From positions 95,001 to 159,000 of the forward strand of contig CAKOHE010000025.1 of the NCBI GenBank assembly GCA_934047225.1: a DNA stretch of 64,000 nucleotides, given 5' to 3'. How positions within the stretch are numbered: the first letter of the stretch is position 1; every line of letters begins with the position of its first letter. Made by a program: the position numbers and the translations under genes. The notes under the pieces were generated by a model. That model was not told the origin of the DNA. It saw only the letters and a program-made list of their open reading frames with translations, and did not search any database. This document shows, piece by piece, positions 62,004 through 64,000 of this stretch. Source of the DNA: Ypsolopha sequella. Lineage: Eukaryota; Arthropoda; Insecta; Lepidoptera; Ypsolophidae.

Positions 62004-62703
62004 GGTAGATTGGTAGATTGGTAGATTGGTAGATTGGTAGAGTGGTAGATTGGTAGATTGGTAGATTGGTAGATTGGTAGATTGGTAGATTGGTAGATTG
62101 GTAGATTGGTAGATTGGTAGATTGGTAGATTGGTAGATTGGTAGATTGGTAGATTGGTAGATTGGTAGATTGGTAGATTGGTAGATTGATAGATTGGTAG
62201 ATTGGTAGAGTGGTAGATTGGTAGATTGGTAGATTGGTAGATTGGTAGATAAGTAGATTGGTAGATTGGAAGATTGGTAGATTGGTAGATTGGTAGATTG
62301 GTAGATTGGTAGATTGGTAGATTGGTAGATTGGTAGATTGGTAGATTGGTAGATTGGTAGATTGGTAGATTGGTAGATTGGTAGATTGGTAGATTGGTAG
62401 ATTGGAAGATTGGTAGATTGGTAGATTAGATTGGTAGATTGGTAGATTGGTAGATTGGTAGATTGGTAGATTAGTAGATTGGTAGATTGGTAGATTGGTA
62501 GATAAGTAGATTGGTAGATTGGTAGATTGGAAGATTGGTAGATTGGTAGATTGGTAGATTGGTAGATTGGTAGATTGGTAGATTGGTAGATTGGTAGATT
62601 GGTAGATTGGTAGATTGGTAGATTGGTAGATTGGTAGATTGGTAGATTGGTAGATTGGTAGATTGGTAGATTGGTAGATTGGTAGGTAGGTAGGTAGGTA
62701 GGT

Positions 62704-63219
62704 AAAAAGGCCGGTTTTTCAAACCGCTCTTAAAGGTGGTAACAGAGGAGGCCTTTTCATACAAACTTTCTAAGTAATATTTAAGAAGACGCAATAAATT
62801 CATGAATTTAATTGAGAATATAAACAATGTACATTTAACATATTTTTCGCAAATTGTATAATTATTGCTTAGATACTCGAATATCAGATTTTCAAAAATG
62901 AAGTCATTTCGTCTGATTTGCGTCGGTGTGCGGCTCACGAACACGGCACTTACAAACACAAACATAGCAGTCTTGTGTAAACATGAGTGCATTCTGAAAT
63001 CTAAAGCAACATGATTCCATCTTTGAATGTAATTTTTAATCAAACTTAAATAAGACAATAAGTTGTAATGAGATAATAATTATTGACCAATACCTAAATA
63101 AAGCAAAATGAATGTTTTTCATTAATTTTTTATTAGATTTTATTCATATACTTGTATTAATTCCCGAAAATTATTAAATTTTTGAACGATTCTTCATCGT
63201 AAGCCGTCTGTCAAACATT
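62704..63219. repeat. Satellite spacer S33, class III
   Basis: Shares the rare cagattttc with S20 (offset 16,042 bp); the preceding 700-bp array is close to that before S20. Confidence 0.95.
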
Positions 63220-63798
63220 GGTAGATTGGTAGATTGAGAGATTGGTAGATTGGTAGATTGGTAGATTGGTAGATTGGTAGATTGGTAGATTGGTAGAGTG
63301 GTAGATTGGTAGATTGGTAGATTGGTAGATTGGTAGATTGGTAGATTGGTAGATTGGTAGAGTGGTAGATTGGTGGATTGGTAGATTGGTAGATTGGTAG
63401 ATTGGTAGATTGGTAGATTGGTAGATTGGTAGATTAGTAGATTGGTAGATTGGTAGATTGGTAGATTGGTAGATTGGTAGATTGGTAGATTGGTAGATTG
63501 GTAGATTAGTAGATTGGTAGATTGGTAGATTGGTAGATAAGTAGATTGGTAGATTGGTAGATTGGAAGATTGGTAGATTGGTAGATTGGTAGATTGGTAG
63601 ATTGGTAGATTGGTAGATTGGTAGATTGGTAGATTGGTAGATTGGTGGATTGGTAGATTGGTAGATTGGTAGATTGGTAGATTGCTAGATTGGTAGATTG
63701 GTAGATTGGTAGATTGGTAGATTGGTAGATTGGTAGATTGGTAGATTGGTAGATTGGTAGATTGGTAGATTGGTAGGTAGGTAGGTAGGTAGGTAGGT

Positions 63799-64000
63799 AA
63801 AAAGGCCGGTTTTTCAAACCGCTCTTAAAGGTGGTAACAGAAGAGGCCTTTTCATACAAACTTTCTAAGTAATATTTAAGAAGACGCAATAAATTCATGA
63901 ATTTAATTGAGAATATAAACAATGTACATTTAACATATTTTTCGCAAATTGTATAATTATTGCTTAGATACTCGAATATCAGGTTTTCAAAAATGAAGTC
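63799..64000. repeat. Satellite spacer S34, class IV, cut by the window edge
   Basis: First 202 bp of a spacer with gaagaggcc, counterpart of S21. The preceding 579-bp array shares gattgagag and gattgctag with the one before S21. Confidence 0.95.

Larger units (their letters stand above)
26827..64000. repeat. Super-unit 2, truncated by the window edge
   Basis: It has the same order of parts as super-unit 1: telomeric/retroposon part 26,827-31,297, ZF-BEL segment 31,298-32,778, octamer satellite 32,779 onward. The telomeric part holds about two A-E units instead of four. The satellite part is at least 31.2 kb against 14.2 kb in the first super-unit. No right-hand boundary equivalent to the D-block junction at 26,146 is reached before the window ends. 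Confidence 0.75.
32779..64000. repeat. Compound satellite, block 2: octamer arrays with spacers S11-S34
   Basis: Same structure as block 1 but more than twice as long, with 23 complete spacers and one cut at the window edge. The first array (32,779-34,007) lies against the BEL copy 2 fragment, as in block 1. Array lengths run from 347 to 1594 bp. Shorter arrays (347-399 bp) cluster at 53.5-56.6 kb. Confidence 0.95.

Noticed and set aside
11969..64000. CRISPR-like alternation of repeat and spacer
   Set aside because: The spacers are 516 bp and nearly identical to each other, the repeats are octamer arrays of varying length, and the context is eukaryotic.

Overview
The window looks like a repeat-built subtelomeric (or telomere-derived) block from an arthropod, most likely an insect with canonical TTAGG telomeres, so not a dipteran. 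The evidence is many short perfect (TTAGG)n tracts, retroposon tails with long poly(A) lodged in them in both orientations (the pattern known for SART/TRAS-type R1-clade elements in insects), a BEL/Pao DUF5641 coding fragment and C2H2 zinc-finger pieces. The species cannot be read from the sequence. I see no intact protein-coding gene, tRNA or rRNA anywhere in the 64 kb.

Layout. Two super-units lie in tandem in the same orientation. Super-unit 1 is 1-26,826; super-unit 2 starts at 26,827 and runs off the right edge. Each has three parts. (i) A telomeric/retroposon part (1-10,504 and 26,827-31,297) is made of units of about 2.34 kb in the order A-B-C-D-E, every block separated by (TTAGG)n. A is a 5'-truncated R1-clade 3' end on the + strand. 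B and E are AT-rich blocks with poly(A) on the - strand. C is an unidentified block of about 88 bp. D is a terminal-inverted-repeat DNA element (MITE-like). (ii) A duplicated segment of about 1.46 kb (10,505-11,968 and 31,298-32,778) holds a decayed C2H2 zinc-finger gene piece interrupted on the - strand by the 3' end of a BEL/Pao retrotransposon (end of pol plus a candidate LTR). (iii) A large compound satellite (11,969-26,145 and 32,779-64,000) alternates arrays of the octamer TTGGTAGA, 0.35-1.6 kb long, with a nearly invariant 516-bp spacer: 33 complete copies (S1-S33) and one cut by the window edge (S34).

Spacer classes, by diagnostic bases: I (acacagc, catcttt, cattcat); II (tttatg, ttttta, acatagc, cattaat); III (ttcatg, acatagc, cattaat); IV (gaagaggcc, acatagc, cattcat); V (starts aaatagg, acatagc, cattcat); VI (gaggaggtc, acacagc, catttttg); VII (starts aaatagg, acacagc, catttttg). 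Class order recurs along the window (I-II-III-IV-V, then VI-III-IV-V-VI), and a VI/VII dimer repeats at 53-57.6 kb. This records several rounds of block duplication, including an almost exact 1,999-bp tandem copy and a block repeated about 16 kb away.

The long minus-strand reading frames over the satellite are a by-product of the octamer: its complement has no stop in any frame and always reads as an 8-residue peptide repeat. Nothing here works together as a pathway. The interest lies in genome structure: how telomeric DNA, site-preferring retroposons, a MITE, a broken host gene and a young satellite were joined and amplified together. Counts and identities come from reading by eye; no alignment or database search was run.
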